Shown piece after piece: positions 39,407 to 48,857 of a stretch of DNA of 64,000 nucleotides (its first letter is position 1; each line of letters begins with the position of its first letter). The translations under genes were made by a program, and so were the position numbers. The notes below the pieces were generated by a model. That model saw only the letters and a program-made list of their open reading frames with translations. It ran no database searches and had not been told where the DNA came from. The stretch is from contig NZ_CP063353.1 in NCBI RefSeq assembly GCF_014931565.1, positions 62,001-126,000 on the forward strand. Direction: 5' to 3'. This DNA is from Clostridium sp. 'deep sea' (lineage in GTDB: Bacteria; Bacillota; UBA994; PWPR01).

Positions 39407-40160
39407 ACAACTAAAAACCCTATTATTTGTTAATATGCTTGCTATTATTGTATTAATTAATTTAGTGCCAGTAATGGCTGAACCAGGCGACTCGGTTATT
39501 TACGATTACTTAAATGAGAACGGAAAAACTACAGATATAGTTAAGCTAATTGTTGTTCTAACAACCCTTACAATATTACCAGCTATAGTTTTAACAATGA
39601 CAGTATTTCCTAGAATACTAATTGTACTGTCGTTTACACGTAGTGCCATGGGTACTCAACAAACGCCACCAAATCAAGTGTTAATTGGAATTGCCTTAAT
39701 ATTATGTTTTTTTGTAATGTCTCCTATCATAACTGAGATTAAAGCAGAGGCTTATGATCCTTATATGGCAGGTGATCTTAAAACAGAAGAGGCTTTTGAT
39801 AAAGCAATGAAACCCATGAGACAGTTTATGTTTGATAAGGCTAAAACAGAGCCACAAACTATTAACTTTTTCTTGGGGCTAGCTGGCAAACAAGAGGTGC
39901 CAGAAACCATAGATGATATACCTTCGTTGGTATTAATGATGTCGTTTATAACTAGTGAACTTAAAAAAGCATTTATAATGGGATTCATTATCTATATACC
40001 ATTTATTGTAATAGATATGATTGTAGCAAGTGTATTAATGGCAATGGGTATGATGATGATTCCACCAACTACAATATCACTACCTTTCAAAATATTATTG
40101 TTTATTATTGTAGATGGTTGGACCCTATTGTTTAAAACGCTAGTAACAAGTTTTGGATAA
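39339..40160 (+). CDS. fliP: Flagellar export-gate protein FliP
   Basis: FliP with a cleavable signal sequence (TLLFVNMLAIIVLINLVPVMAEP) and four membrane segments. TVFPRILIVLSFTRSAMGTQQTPPNQVLIGIALILCFFVMSP is diagnostic. The frame opens at TTG 39321, but AGGAGG at 39327-39332 is spaced for ATG 39339. It therefore starts inside fliO. 273 residues. Confidence 0.95.
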   Translation: MRYIEKKMLISLHQCLKNILKSKQLKTLLFVNMLAIIVLINLVPVMAEPGDSVIYDYLNENGKTTDIVKLIVVLTTLTILPAIVLTMTVFPRILIVLSFTRSAMGTQQTPPNQVLIGIALILCFFVMSPIITEIKAEAYDPYMAGDLKTEEAFDKAMKPMRQFMFDKAKTEPQTINFFLGLAGKQEVPETIDDIPSLVLMMSFITSELKKAFIMGFIIYIPFIVIDMIVASVLMAMGMMMIPPTTISLPFKILLFIIVDGWTLLFKTLVTSFG

Positions 40161-40174
40161 GGCAGGTGAATTGA

Positions 40175-40444
40175 TTGGATGTACAAGATGTTGTTTTTAT
40201 ATTGAAAAACGCCATAATTACTGTATTAAAACTGGCCTCTCCTATGTTAATTGGAGCCTTAGTTACCGGTTTTATAGTCGCCTTGTTTCAGGCAACAACC
40301 CAAATCAATGAACCAACTTTAGTATTTGTACCCAAAATAATAGTTGTTTTATTAGCAATAGTAATTTTTGGTCCGTGGATAGCAGAGTCTTTAAAATCTT
40401 TTACCATAGAGTTATATAGAAGTGTATTAAAATTCATTTTATGA
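40175..40444 (+). CDS. fliQ: Flagellar export-gate protein FliQ
   Basis: FliQ, 89 residues with two membrane hairpin helices (SPMLIGALVTGFIVALFQATTQINEPTLVFVPKIIVVLLAIVIFGPWI). TTG start following AGGTGA. 14 nt after fliP. Confidence 0.95.
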   Translation: MDVQDVVFILKNAIITVLKLASPMLIGALVTGFIVALFQATTQINEPTLVFVPKIIVVLLAIVIFGPWIAESLKSFTIELYRSVLKFIL

Positions 40445-40498
40445 TTATTGTAAGTTTATATTTACTAACTAATAATGTAGATTACAAGAATTAAGAAA

Positions 40499-42535
40499 TT
40501 GGAGGAAAAAACAATAAAATTAAAAGATAGTTTCATTGCAATTTTTGTAATTGGTATAGTACTGCTTATTATTTTACCAGTTAGTACAAAATTACTTGAT
40601 ATATTATTAATAATTAACATTGCAGCCTCATTAATAATTATTCTAATAGCAATGTATGTAAAATCACCTTTAGAACTAACTTCATTTCCAACAATTATAT
40701 TAATAGCTACATTGTTTAGGTTAGCATTAAATATATCGTCAACAACCTTAATTTTAGGTAGTAATGGTAATGCTGGTGACGTAATTAAAACCTTTGGTGA
40801 TTTTGTGATACAGGGTAATCCTGTTGTAGGATTAATAATCTTTATGATCATAATGATTATTCAATTGGTTGTAATAACTAAAGGTTCAGAGCGGATATCA
40901 GAGGTATCAGCAAGATTTACCTTAGATTCAATGCCCGGAAAACAAATGGCCATTGATGCAGACCTTAATGCTGGTTTAATAGATGAAAAGCAGGCCAAAC
41001 AAAGGCGTGAAGATATACAGCGTGAAGCAGACTTTTATGGCTCTATGGACGGTGCCAGTAAGTTTGTTAAAGGTGATGCTATTGCTGGTATAGTTATAAC
41101 ATTTATTAACCTGTTAGGTGGAATAATTATTGGTGTTGTAATTGGTAAACAAAGTTTTGGACAGGCTGTAAATGTTTACACCTTAGCAAGTGTAGGTGAT
41201 GGTTTAGTATCTCAAATACCAGCACTTTTAATCTCTACAGCATCGGGTATCATTTTATCTCGTAAAGCTTCATCCGATACCCTAAATAGAGAGATTGTAA
41301 GTCAGTTAACCTCACAAGCTATTGTATTATTTATAGGTGGTGCTGCTTTAATCCTTATGATGTTTATTCCAGGGCTACCCAAAATACCATTAATGGTTGT
41401 TGGTTCATTTTTACTTATTTTAGGGTACAGAATATATTCCGATCAAAACAAGCCTGTTCCTGTAACGGCGCCTGCGGCAGCTCTACCTAAGGTAGAAGAA
41501 TATGATATAACAGAGTATATCTTTACAGACCCAATTGTAGTTGAGTTTGGTTATAGCCTAGTGCAACTTATAGATAAAAAACAGGGTGGTAAATTACTTG
41601 ATCGATTAGTAATGATAAGAAGACAAACCGTAGTTGAATGGGGAGTTATCCTTCCTAAAATACGGGTTAAAGATAACCACACTTTAATGCCTAATCAATA
41701 CAGCATTAAAGTAAAAGGTTTTAATGTTGCCTCAGGTGAAATACTACCAGACTATTATTTAGCAATGACATCGGATGAACATGCAGGAGAAATAGATGGT
41801 ATAGAAACAACTGAGCCAACCTATGGAATACCGGCATATTGGATTAGACCAGATGCCTTAGATAAAGCTGAAATGCAAGGATACACAGTTGTAGATGCTG
41901 TATCTGTAATAGCTACTCATATATCAAAAATTATTACAGACTATAGCTATGAGTTAGTTGGCTTAGAAGAAGTAAAAGAACTTGTAGAGGCTTTGCAAAA
42001 ACGGTATCCAGCATTAGTTGAAAACGTTGTGCCAGAAATAATTACCCTCAGAACATTACAAAAAGTACTTTGTAATCTACTAGAAGAGGGTGTGAAAATA
42101 AAAAATCTACCTAAAATTCTAGAGATATTAGGAGACTATGGTAGAACAGTTGCTGATGCAGATGAGCTTACAGAGTTTGTAAGACAGGGTATTAAAAAAG
42201 AAATTTGCTCTAACTTTATTCATGATGATCAAATAGACTTGTTGGTAATAAACCCAGAGCTTGAACAACGCTTAACAGATACATTAGTAACTAGGGACAA
42301 GCCAGATGGCAAATTTTTAAGGCATGATGAAATAAAGCAATTTATTCAAAATGCTAATGAGCAATTTAACTCAGCCTCGGATTTAGGTTATAGCCCTGTT
42401 TTAGTTACAACTCCTGTGCTGAGAAGCTACTTAAAAGGCTTACTAAAACAAAATAGATGTGATATAGATGTATTATCTGTACTAGAGATTGATGAAATGT
42501 GTGATATCAAAATAGTTGGTAATATAAATATTTAA
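40499..42535 (+). CDS. flhA: Flagellar export-gate protein FlhA
   Basis: FlhA of about 678 residues: eight N-terminal membrane segments (to about 320), the FHIPEP-type cytoplasmic loop (ARFTLDSMPGKQMAIDADLNAGLI) and the cytoplasmic domain forming the export nonamer. The start is odd. TTG 40499 has only weak upstream purines and contains the GGAGG (40501-40505) itself. The well-spaced codon after that GGAGG is ATA at 40514. flhF and flhG, which normally follow flhA, are missing; fliA is next. Confidence 0.94.
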   Translation: MEEKTIKLKDSFIAIFVIGIVLLIILPVSTKLLDILLIINIAASLIIILIAMYVKSPLELTSFPTIILIATLFRLALNISSTTLILGSNGNAGDVIKTFGDFVIQGNPVVGLIIFMIIMIIQLVVITKGSERISEVSARFTLDSMPGKQMAIDADLNAGLIDEKQAKQRREDIQREADFYGSMDGASKFVKGDAIAGIVITFINLLGGIIIGVVIGKQSFGQAVNVYTLASVGDGLVSQIPALLISTASGIILSRKASSDTLNREIVSQLTSQAIVLFIGGAALILMMFIPGLPKIPLMVVGSFLLILGYRIYSDQNKPVPVTAPAAALPKVEEYDITEYIFTDPIVVEFGYSLVQLIDKKQGGKLLDRLVMIRRQTVVEWGVILPKIRVKDNHTLMPNQYSIKVKGFNVASGEILPDYYLAMTSDEHAGEIDGIETTEPTYGIPAYWIRPDALDKAEMQGYTVVDAVSVIATHISKIITDYSYELVGLEEVKELVEALQKRYPALVENVVPEIITLRTLQKVLCNLLEEGVKIKNLPKILEILGDYGRTVADADELTEFVRQGIKKEICSNFIHDDQIDLLVINPELEQRLTDTLVTRDKPDGKFLRHDEIKQFIQNANEQFNSASDLGYSPVLVTTPVLRSYLKGLLKQNRCDIDVLSVLEIDEMCDIKIVGNINI

Positions 42536-42552
42536 CAAATGGGGTATGTATT

Positions 42553-43281
42553 GTGGACAACATTCATCTTTGGAATGAATATAATCAAACAAAAAACATA
42601 GAGTGTCGCAATGAGCTGGTACTGCAGTACCTACCTATTGTTCAAAAAATAGTTAACTCTCAGCTTTATGGATCAGAAAATATTCATGTTAGGGAAGAGT
42701 ACTACAGCAATGGTATTTTTGGATTAATAGACGCAGTACATAAATACGACAGCAGAAAAAACGTAAAATTTGAAACCTATGCTTCTATACGCATACGGGG
42801 CTCAATTAAAGACTACATGAGAATGCAGGATTGGTTGCCTCGAGGAGTGCGAGAGAAGCAAAAGAAAATAGAAAATGCACGAGAAAAATTATCATCAAAA
42901 CTGCTTAGGAATCCAAGCAATCAAGAGTTAGCAGCTGAAACAGGTATGACAATAAGTCAAGTCAACAAAATAATTGGTAAACTTACTTATTCCGAAATAG
43001 CCTCTTTTGAGGAACTATTAAATAAAGGACTTAATCCAGTAAGCAGAGATCCCGAAGACAATCTGGAACAGGTAATTGAAAAAAAAGAACTAAGTCAAAT
43101 TTTAGCTAATGAAATAGAAAAACTTACTGAAAAAGAGCAACTAGTTATATCTTTATACTACAAAGAAGAACTTAAGTTAAAAGATATTGGTAAAGTGTTA
43201 AAAATATCAGAGTCTCGTGTTTCGCAAATAATGAAAAAAGCTATTCAAAAATTAAGAAAAAATATTTCTGAATACCTGTAG
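42553..43281 (+). CDS. fliA: Flagellar sigma factor FliA (sigma-28/sigma-D)
   Basis: Sigma factor of 242 residues: region 2 (YYSNGIFGLIDAVHKYDSRKNVKFETYASIRIRGSIKDYMRMQDWLPRGVRE), region 3, and region 4 helix-turn-helix (LKDIGKVLKISESRVSQIMKKAIQKLRKNI). It should read the TAAA-N16-CCGATA sites found across the window. Its antagonist FlgM is encoded at 44892. GTG start. A sigma-D site follows the stop codon directly. Confidence 0.96.
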   Translation: MDNIHLWNEYNQTKNIECRNELVLQYLPIVQKIVNSQLYGSENIHVREEYYSNGIFGLIDAVHKYDSRKNVKFETYASIRIRGSIKDYMRMQDWLPRGVREKQKKIENAREKLSSKLLRNPSNQELAAETGMTISQVNKIIGKLTYSEIASFEELLNKGLNPVSRDPEDNLEQVIEKKELSQILANEIEKLTEKEQLVISLYYKEELKLKDIGKVLKISESRVSQIMKKAIQKLRKNISEYL

Positions 43282-43282
43282 T

Positions 43283-43310
43283 TTAAGTTTGAAATTAATT
43301 AACCGATATA
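43283..43310 (+). promoter_or_regulatory. Sigma-D promoter for flgF-flgG-flgM...csrA
   Basis: TTAA at 43283-43286, 16-base spacer, CCGATATA at 43303-43310. It begins 2 bases after the fliA stop and 19 bases before flgF, so late genes gain their own FliA-driven start right behind the sigma gene. Confidence 0.7.
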
Positions 43311-43328
43311 CAAGTAAGGGGAAAAGTA

Positions 43329-44099
43329 ATGGATAAAAGTATTTATAATGTTGGAAGTACCATGAAGTTCTTTCAAGAAAAAGTAAATGTAATATCTAAT
43401 AACTTATCTAATAGTGCAACAATGGGCTTCAAAAAAGATACCATTGTTTCAGAAAGCTTTGATAAAATATTGCTGAGAAACTTTAAAAGCCAAGTATCAG
43501 TTTTTGGCAATGATGACATAACCAAAACAAGCTTTATGGAAGAGTATACCCCCGGTGTTTATGCCAGTGAGGTAATAACTTCGTATGAAAAAGGTAACCT
43601 TGAGGATACAGGTCGTAAATCAGATATAGCCTTAGCAACCGATAGTTACATGGTTGTTAAAACTAAAAAAGAAGATGTGTATATAGGATCTGCTACTACT
43701 AAAAGAGATAACGAAGGTTATTTAATTGTACCAACCCTAGGTAGAGTTCAAGGTGAGAGCGGAGATATTCAAATTGAATCGAATGACTTTACAATTGATG
43801 AAGTAGGACGAATTTATGTTGATGGTGAAGAGGTTGATAAAATAAAAGCTGTACAGTTTAGAGACATGAAACAAATCAAAAAAGTTGGAGACGTATCATT
43901 TACAACACCCAAAAGTAATGTGCAGGATGACGATGAAGCTATGTTTCAACAAGGGTTCTTAGAAGGCTCTAATGTAAATATGACTAATGAAATGGTTGAC
44001 TTAATAGAGGTATCAAGAAGATATCAAACAGTGCAACAAACAATTCAGATGTTAGATGAGATTTTTGGCATAGCTGTTAATAAAATAGGAAGGGTGTAA
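43329..44099 (+). CDS. flgF: Flagellar distal rod protein FlgF-type
   Basis: A 256-residue rod/hook-family protein. N-terminal MKFFQEKVNVISNNLSNSATMGFKKD and C-terminal LEGSNVNMTNEMVDLIEVSRRYQTVQQTIQMLDEIFGIAVNKIGRV are the family termini. It is paired with flgG, like flhO-flhP in Bacillus. The FlgF rather than FlgG assignment rests on order and on the more divergent N-terminus. GGGG purines precede the ATG. Confidence 0.85.
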   Translation: MDKSIYNVGSTMKFFQEKVNVISNNLSNSATMGFKKDTIVSESFDKILLRNFKSQVSVFGNDDITKTSFMEEYTPGVYASEVITSYEKGNLEDTGRKSDIALATDSYMVVKTKKEDVYIGSATTKRDNEGYLIVPTLGRVQGESGDIQIESNDFTIDEVGRIYVDGEEVDKIKAVQFRDMKQIKKVGDVSFTTPKSNVQDDDEAMFQQGFLEGSNVNMTNEMVDLIEVSRRYQTVQQTIQMLDEIFGIAVNKIGRV

Positions 44100-44103
44100 T
44101 AAA

Positions 44104-44874
44104 ATGATACAGGGTTTTTACTCAGCCAGATCGGCTTTATTAAGAAGACAAAAAGGCTTAAACGTTGTGGCAAATAACATGGCTAATACTAACACCCAGG
44201 GTTTTAAAAAGAACTATGCTAGCTTTGCTGATGCCCTTTACTACGAGACTAATAAAAACTACCCCAACAATATTAATACAACTTATCAAACAGGTAGTGG
44301 TACCTACTTTACAACTATAACAAGAGACTTTACCCCCGGAGCAATAATAGAAACTGGTAGAAAACTAGACCTAGCGTTAGATAAAGAAGGATTTTTTGCT
44401 GTGCAAAGTGAAGGCAGTGATGAGCTATATAGTAGAGGTGGTAGCTTTACTTTTGTAGCCGGTGATGGCTCTAGTACTAAAAATATTGTAAACGGACTTG
44501 GTTATTACTTACTTGATGAAAATGGTAGTAGAGTTGAAATACCAGCAGATGTAAGTGATATTACTGTTGATTTAGCTGGTAATATTAAATATGAGGGTAT
44601 GTCGGATGAGCAAAAACTTAAGGTTGTAAATTTTGCTGATCCAACAAACCTAGAGATGCATAGTTTTGGCATTTATAAAGAAACTGCATCTTCTGGAGAG
44701 CCTTATGAAAATCAAAAAGCTAAAGTTCGCCAAGGATTTACCGAACTATCTAATGTAGACACTGCATATGAAATGGTTGAGCTTATGAAAACTCAGCGCA
44801 TTTTTAGCATTAACTCTAGGGTAGTTCAAACTGTTGATGAAATGGCATCGATGGCAAATAGATTAAGGAAATAA
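44104..44874 (+). CDS. flgG: Flagellar distal rod protein FlgG-type
   Basis: A 256-residue rod protein, a paralogue of its neighbour: N-terminal MIQGFYSARSALLRRQKGLNVVANNMANTNTQGFKKNYASF and C-terminal FTELSNVDTAYEMVELMKTQRIFSINSRVVQTVDEMASMANRLRK. It lies 4 nt after flgF. Confidence 0.88.
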   Translation: MIQGFYSARSALLRRQKGLNVVANNMANTNTQGFKKNYASFADALYYETNKNYPNNINTTYQTGSGTYFTTITRDFTPGAIIETGRKLDLALDKEGFFAVQSEGSDELYSRGGSFTFVAGDGSSTKNIVNGLGYYLLDENGSRVEIPADVSDITVDLAGNIKYEGMSDEQKLKVVNFADPTNLEMHSFGIYKETASSGEPYENQKAKVRQGFTELSNVDTAYEMVELMKTQRIFSINSRVVQTVDEMASMANRLRK

Positions 44875-44891
44875 TGTAGGAGGCGGTTGTA

Positions 44892-45203
44892 TTGAAAATT
44901 ACGCCCTATAATAAAGCAATACAAAAGTACAACGAAGTTAAAATGAAATCACAAACAGGTTTTGAAAAAAATAACCCAGTAAACGATACTAAGGTTTTGA
45001 CCTGCGATGACAAAAGCTTTAATAAAGAGGCAGATATTAAAATCTCTAAAGACTATCAAATTTATGAAAAATCAATGAAGAAACTGCTCAACATGGATGA
45101 TAAAGAATCAAAGCTTCAAGAAATATCCGATTTGATTGAAAAGGGAGAATATAAAATAGCCTCTAAAGAAATTGCCAATTGTATTTTAGATAAATGTAAG
45201 TAG
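44892..45203 (+). CDS. flgM: Anti-sigma-28 factor FlgM
   Basis: A 103-residue polar protein with the C-terminal FlgM helix pair (LQEISDLIEKGEYKIASKEIANCILDKC), which binds FliA until it is exported through the finished hook. The N-terminus is disordered-looking, as expected. TTG start after a strong AGGAGGCGG. Its position just downstream of a FliA-driven promoter gives negative feedback. Confidence 0.88.
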   Translation: MKITPYNKAIQKYNEVKMKSQTGFEKNNPVNDTKVLTCDDKSFNKEADIKISKDYQIYEKSMKKLLNMDDKESKLQEISDLIEKGEYKIASKEIANCILDKCK

Positions 45204-45218
45204 AAAGGCTAATAGCAT

Positions 45219-45698
45219 ATGGTTGATAATGTAATTAATATTTTACAACAACAACAAACTATTTACCAAAAACTAATTAAATATTCACGTCAAATGCAAA
45301 AAGCCATAGTTAAAGATGATACAACTGAAATGAATATCTTAATTCAGGCGGAATCTGCTTTAGCTATGAAGTTCTCTGTTTTAGAGAAAAAAAGAACAAC
45401 TTTGGTTAATAATATTGCTAAAACTGTTGGTTATGGTGGCAACAATTTTAACATAGATGAATTAAAAAAACACTCTACTGCTATGCAAATCCAAAAGTTA
45501 AATACTTTAGAGAGTGATATTGCTGATATCATTGTTGAACTAAATGAATTAAATACCACCAATGGTAGTCTAATTAAAAACAGATTAGATGTTGTAAATT
45601 TCTCATTAAATTATTTAGGCTTGGCCACTAATGCAGTTTATAACAAAACAAATCTTAATAATTCATCTCAAAGCAAACTTATAGATGAATCTATATAA
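45219..45698 (+). CDS. flgN: FlgN-family export chaperone
   Basis: A 159-residue helical protein (INILQQQQTIYQKLIKYSRQMQKAIVKDDTTEMNILIQAESALAMKFSVLEKKRTTLV), the FlgN pattern. It holds FlgK and FlgL for export, and both genes follow. 15 nt after flgM, 11 nt before flgK. Confidence 0.87.
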   Translation: MVDNVINILQQQQTIYQKLIKYSRQMQKAIVKDDTTEMNILIQAESALAMKFSVLEKKRTTLVNNIAKTVGYGGNNFNIDELKKHSTAMQIQKLNTLESDIADIIVELNELNTTNGSLIKNRLDVVNFSLNYLGLATNAVYNKTNLNNSSQSKLIDESI

Positions 45699-45709
45699 GG
45701 AGAATTAAA

Positions 45710-47128
45710 ATGAGTTTTTATTCACTAAATATAGCAAGAACTGGTCTTTTCGCGAGCCAGAAAAACATGGATGTAACTGCTCATAATATTGCAAATGCAG
45801 ATACAGAAGGCTTTACACGTCAAAGAGTAGAGCAATCAGCTATTACAGGAGTAAGTGATGGAGTGGCTTCGGTAGGTGGCGGTGTTAATATAGACAAGCT
45901 AACACAAATTCGTAATAAATATCTGGATGCACAGTACCGATTTGAGAATTCAGAGAGTAATACCCTACAAACCAAACATCAATCCTTAGAGTATATTGAG
46001 GGTGTAATGTCCGAGCCTTCTAAGCACGGACTTAATCAGTCCTTTATGGATCTTTTTAAGTCCATTGAAAACTTAAGTAATGGCGCATATGATCAAAGTA
46101 ATAGAGAAATTGTGGTGCTAAATGCAGTTAAACTTTGTGATACATTTAGAACAATTAGTAATAATGTATTAACTTATCAGGGTGAAGTAGATCATAACAT
46201 AGAGTTAATGGTTGATGAAGTTAATATGTATGCGGAAGAGATTGCAGGCTTAAATAAAACAATTTTTGCCTATGAAAACCATGGTCAAAAGGCCAATGAC
46301 TTAAGAGATAAACGAAATCTACTAGTAGATAAATTATCTGCCTTAGTTCCTGTACAAACTAAAGAAACAGAAAATGGAGAGTTTATAGTTAAAATAAATG
46401 GAGTTTCTTTAGTTGAAAATGAAACTACAGAGAAAATAGAGTTGCGACCTGGTTCAACTACTAATCCATTTACGGGAGATGCAGTACGCGAAGTATACTG
46501 GCAAGGTTCGTCATCTAATGTGAATATTACTGGCGGTAAAATTAAAGGTCTATTGGATATTCGTGATGGTAATAGTAAAGATAATCAAGGTATTCCTTTT
46601 TATTTGAACGAAATAGATACCTTAGCAAAAAAAGCAATTGATAACTTCAATACTGTAAATAGAGCTGGTTATACTATACCCATAGGTGGCAATCCATCTA
46701 GAACTGGGGTAGACTTTTTTAACTCAGATGCAGCAAACTATAGCGCTTTTACTATTAGAGTATCTGATGATTTATTGGCAAGTGGATTTAATATTGCTGC
46801 CTCTAAAACTCTAATTGTGGGAGACACTAATTGGGGTAGTAGTGAAAATATAGTAGAATTTGACAAGATGCGTAATAGCTCAAATATTGAGGAGCAATTA
46901 CAAGGCGTTATTTCCGACATCGCTATGAATACTAACTATTATAAAAATAGAAGTAAAAGTCAACTAACCTTAGCTAATCATATCGAAAATCAAAAGTTAG
47001 CAGTAAGTGAAGTATCAATAGATGAAGAATCAGTAAACTTAGTACAGTTTCAACACTCTTATGGTGCTTCTGCTAAAATGATATCTGTTATAGATGAAAT
47101 GATTACGACATTAATTAACTTAAAATAG
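45710..47128 (+). CDS. flgK: Hook-filament junction protein FlgK
   Basis: FlgK (HAP1) of 472 residues: N-terminal FYSLNIARTGLFASQKNMDVTAHNIANADTEGFTRQRV and C-terminal VSIDEESVNLVQFQHSYGASAKMISVIDEMITTLINLK. AAGGAG precedes the ATG. Confidence 0.96.
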   Translation: MSFYSLNIARTGLFASQKNMDVTAHNIANADTEGFTRQRVEQSAITGVSDGVASVGGGVNIDKLTQIRNKYLDAQYRFENSESNTLQTKHQSLEYIEGVMSEPSKHGLNQSFMDLFKSIENLSNGAYDQSNREIVVLNAVKLCDTFRTISNNVLTYQGEVDHNIELMVDEVNMYAEEIAGLNKTIFAYENHGQKANDLRDKRNLLVDKLSALVPVQTKETENGEFIVKINGVSLVENETTEKIELRPGSTTNPFTGDAVREVYWQGSSSNVNITGGKIKGLLDIRDGNSKDNQGIPFYLNEIDTLAKKAIDNFNTVNRAGYTIPIGGNPSRTGVDFFNSDAANYSAFTIRVSDDLLASGFNIAASKTLIVGDTNWGSSENIVEFDKMRNSSNIEEQLQGVISDIAMNTNYYKNRSKSQLTLANHIENQKLAVSEVSIDEESVNLVQFQHSYGASAKMISVIDEMITTLINLK

Positions 47129-47139
47129 GAGGTTGAAAA

Positions 47140-48078
47140 ATGCGTATAACAACTAAAACACTCTCTCGCAGAGTGTTGAATAACCTTAATAATGTTTATA
47201 GTAATTTGGATAAGTACCATACCCAAGCCTCTACTGGTGATAGATTTCAGCGGGCTTCAGATGATCCTGTAAATGCTATAAGAACTATGGATGTGCAAAT
47301 TAAATTAGATAGAGCAGAGCAATATGCTAGCAATATTGCTGACGCAAAAGCAGTATTTGAAGAAGCTGAATCATCTTATAACTCTATGACAAAGTCTTTT
47401 AAAACAATAAAAACATGTTTAAATAAAGCCTTAAATGGTAGCTACAACGATGAAGACAAACAGGGCCTTGCCAATGCAATAGAAACAGAGATAGATACCA
47501 TTGTTGCCCAGTTAAATAAAGAGTATGCTGGAAAACATATTTTTGGTGGGTTTAATACCTTTGAAAGACCCTTTAAAGTAACTGCAGCAGGAGATATTAC
47601 TTATAATAATGTTAGTATTGAAACTATGACAGCTGCTGAGTATGATGCTTTTTCGGGCGAAAAGCTAATTGTACGAACTGGTAAAGCAACAGAAATAGAT
47701 ACGTCATTGCCAGGTATTGAACTAACAGGATCTGGACCAGATAGTCTGTTTAGTGTACTAAAGAGAGTATGTACTAATTTAAGAGATCCAGCTGCAACAA
47801 GAACAGAATTAGAAGATTTAAACACTAAGGTAATAGATTTTTCTGTTAAAGTGGAGAATTTTAAATCTATAGTTGGTACTAAGACATGTAATGTTGAGAG
47901 TATGTTTGAGCAAAATGAGGGAGTTAAAGGCAGCTTAGATGAACTATTATCTAGAGTATCGGGCGTAGAGTATGAAGAAGCTATTATTAACTTTAAAATA
48001 TCCGAAATGGTATATAACTCTGCATTAATGGCTAGTTCAAAGATTATTCAGCCAACTTTGGTTGATTTTTTAAGATAG
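47140..48078 (+). CDS. flgL: Hook-filament junction protein FlgL
   Basis: FlgL (HAP3) of 312 residues: MRITTKTLSRRVLNNLNNVYSNLDKYHTQASTGDRFQRASDDPVNAIRTMDVQ, with a flagellin-like C-terminus (EEAIINFKISEMVYNSALMASSKIIQPTLVDFLR). AGGAGG precedes the ATG. 11 nt after flgK. Confidence 0.95.
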   Translation: MRITTKTLSRRVLNNLNNVYSNLDKYHTQASTGDRFQRASDDPVNAIRTMDVQIKLDRAEQYASNIADAKAVFEEAESSYNSMTKSFKTIKTCLNKALNGSYNDEDKQGLANAIETEIDTIVAQLNKEYAGKHIFGGFNTFERPFKVTAAGDITYNNVSIETMTAAEYDAFSGEKLIVRTGKATEIDTSLPGIELTGSGPDSLFSVLKRVCTNLRDPAATRTELEDLNTKVIDFSVKVENFKSIVGTKTCNVESMFEQNEGVKGSLDELLSRVSGVEYEEAIINFKISEMVYNSALMASSKIIQPTLVDFLR

Positions 48079-48088
48079 GTAGTTTTAT

Positions 48089-48523
48089 ATGACAATAAAT
48101 ACTCAGGATTATCCAGCAAAATTGTTTTCTCAAGATACAGTTTTTACATTTAAAAATGGTATATACGGCTTTGAAAATCATCATCAGTTTGGATTTGTAA
48201 ACCAAACTGATGATATTGATAACCCATTTAGGCTTATGGTATCAATTAACAACCCTGATATTAGCTTTGTTGTGGTACCCCCAACTTTTGTTCATGAAAA
48301 CTATGAAATAAAAATAGATGACCTCGAGTTACAGGAGTTAGATGTCTGTGATTCTAATGATATTGTGGTTGTTTGTATTGTTTCATTGGCACAAGATGGT
48401 AAGAGTATTTATGTAAACTTAAAAAGCCCAATAGTGTTAGCATTGTCTAAAAAAAGAGGCAAACAAATTATTCTAGACAATAGTCCTTATGATATTAGGC
48501 ATGTAGTAGAGCTAGGCAACTAA
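48089..48523 (+). CDS. fliW: Flagellar assembly factor FliW
   Basis: FliW of 144 residues (FKNGIYGFENHHQFGFVNQTDDIDNPFRLMVSINNPDISFVVVPP). It sequesters CsrA, and flagellin competes for it, so unexported flagellin represses its own translation. It is directly followed by csrA, the conserved Firmicute order. Confidence 0.96.
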   Translation: MTINTQDYPAKLFSQDTVFTFKNGIYGFENHHQFGFVNQTDDIDNPFRLMVSINNPDISFVVVPPTFVHENYEIKIDDLELQELDVCDSNDIVVVCIVSLAQDGKSIYVNLKSPIVLALSKKRGKQIILDNSPYDIRHVVELGN

Positions 48524-48545
48524 CTATGAGGACGGATGGATTAAT

Positions 48546-48776
48546 ATGCTAGTACTTACAAGAAAGCTTAATCAGTCATTACACATAGGCGAGAATATTC
48601 AGTTAACAATTTTAGAGGTTCAAAATGGTAGCGTAAAAATTGGCATAGAAGCTCCTCGTAACATTAGAATAATGAGGCAAGAAATCATTGATCAAGTAAC
48701 CGAGCTTAACATTAATTCTAGTTTAAACGCAAAAAACATTAATCTAACAGAGTTAGCAAAAAAACTTTCTAAATAA
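48546..48776 (+). CDS. csrA: Carbon storage regulator CsrA
   Basis: CsrA, an RNA-binding translational repressor. 76 residues: MLVLTRKLNQSLHIGENIQLTILEVQNGSVKIGIEAPRNIRIMRQEI is the full beta-sandwich core. The likely target is the flagellin leader hairpin at 57527-57550. AGGACGGA upstream of the ATG itself contains GGA motifs, so autoregulation is possible. Confidence 0.96.
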   Translation: MLVLTRKLNQSLHIGENIQLTILEVQNGSVKIGIEAPRNIRIMRQEIIDQVTELNINSSLNAKNINLTELAKKLSK

Positions 48777-48782
48777 TAGCTA

Positions 48783-48810
48783 TAAAGAAAATACTTGCTT
48801 ATCCGATAAA
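48783..48810 (+). promoter_or_regulatory. Sigma-D promoter for flaG-fliD-fliS
   Basis: TAAA at 48783-48786, 16-base spacer, CCGATAAA at 48803-48810, directly after the csrA stop and about 160 bases before flaG. Confidence 0.72.
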
Positions 48811-48857
48811 ATTAATAGAAAACAAAATTAGTTGCATGATTGTATAATGCAGCTCGT

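Noticed and set aside
44475-44560. Possible riboswitch or RNA structure in the flg region
   Set aside because: The sequence is fully explained as flgG coding DNA with family-typical protein sequence.
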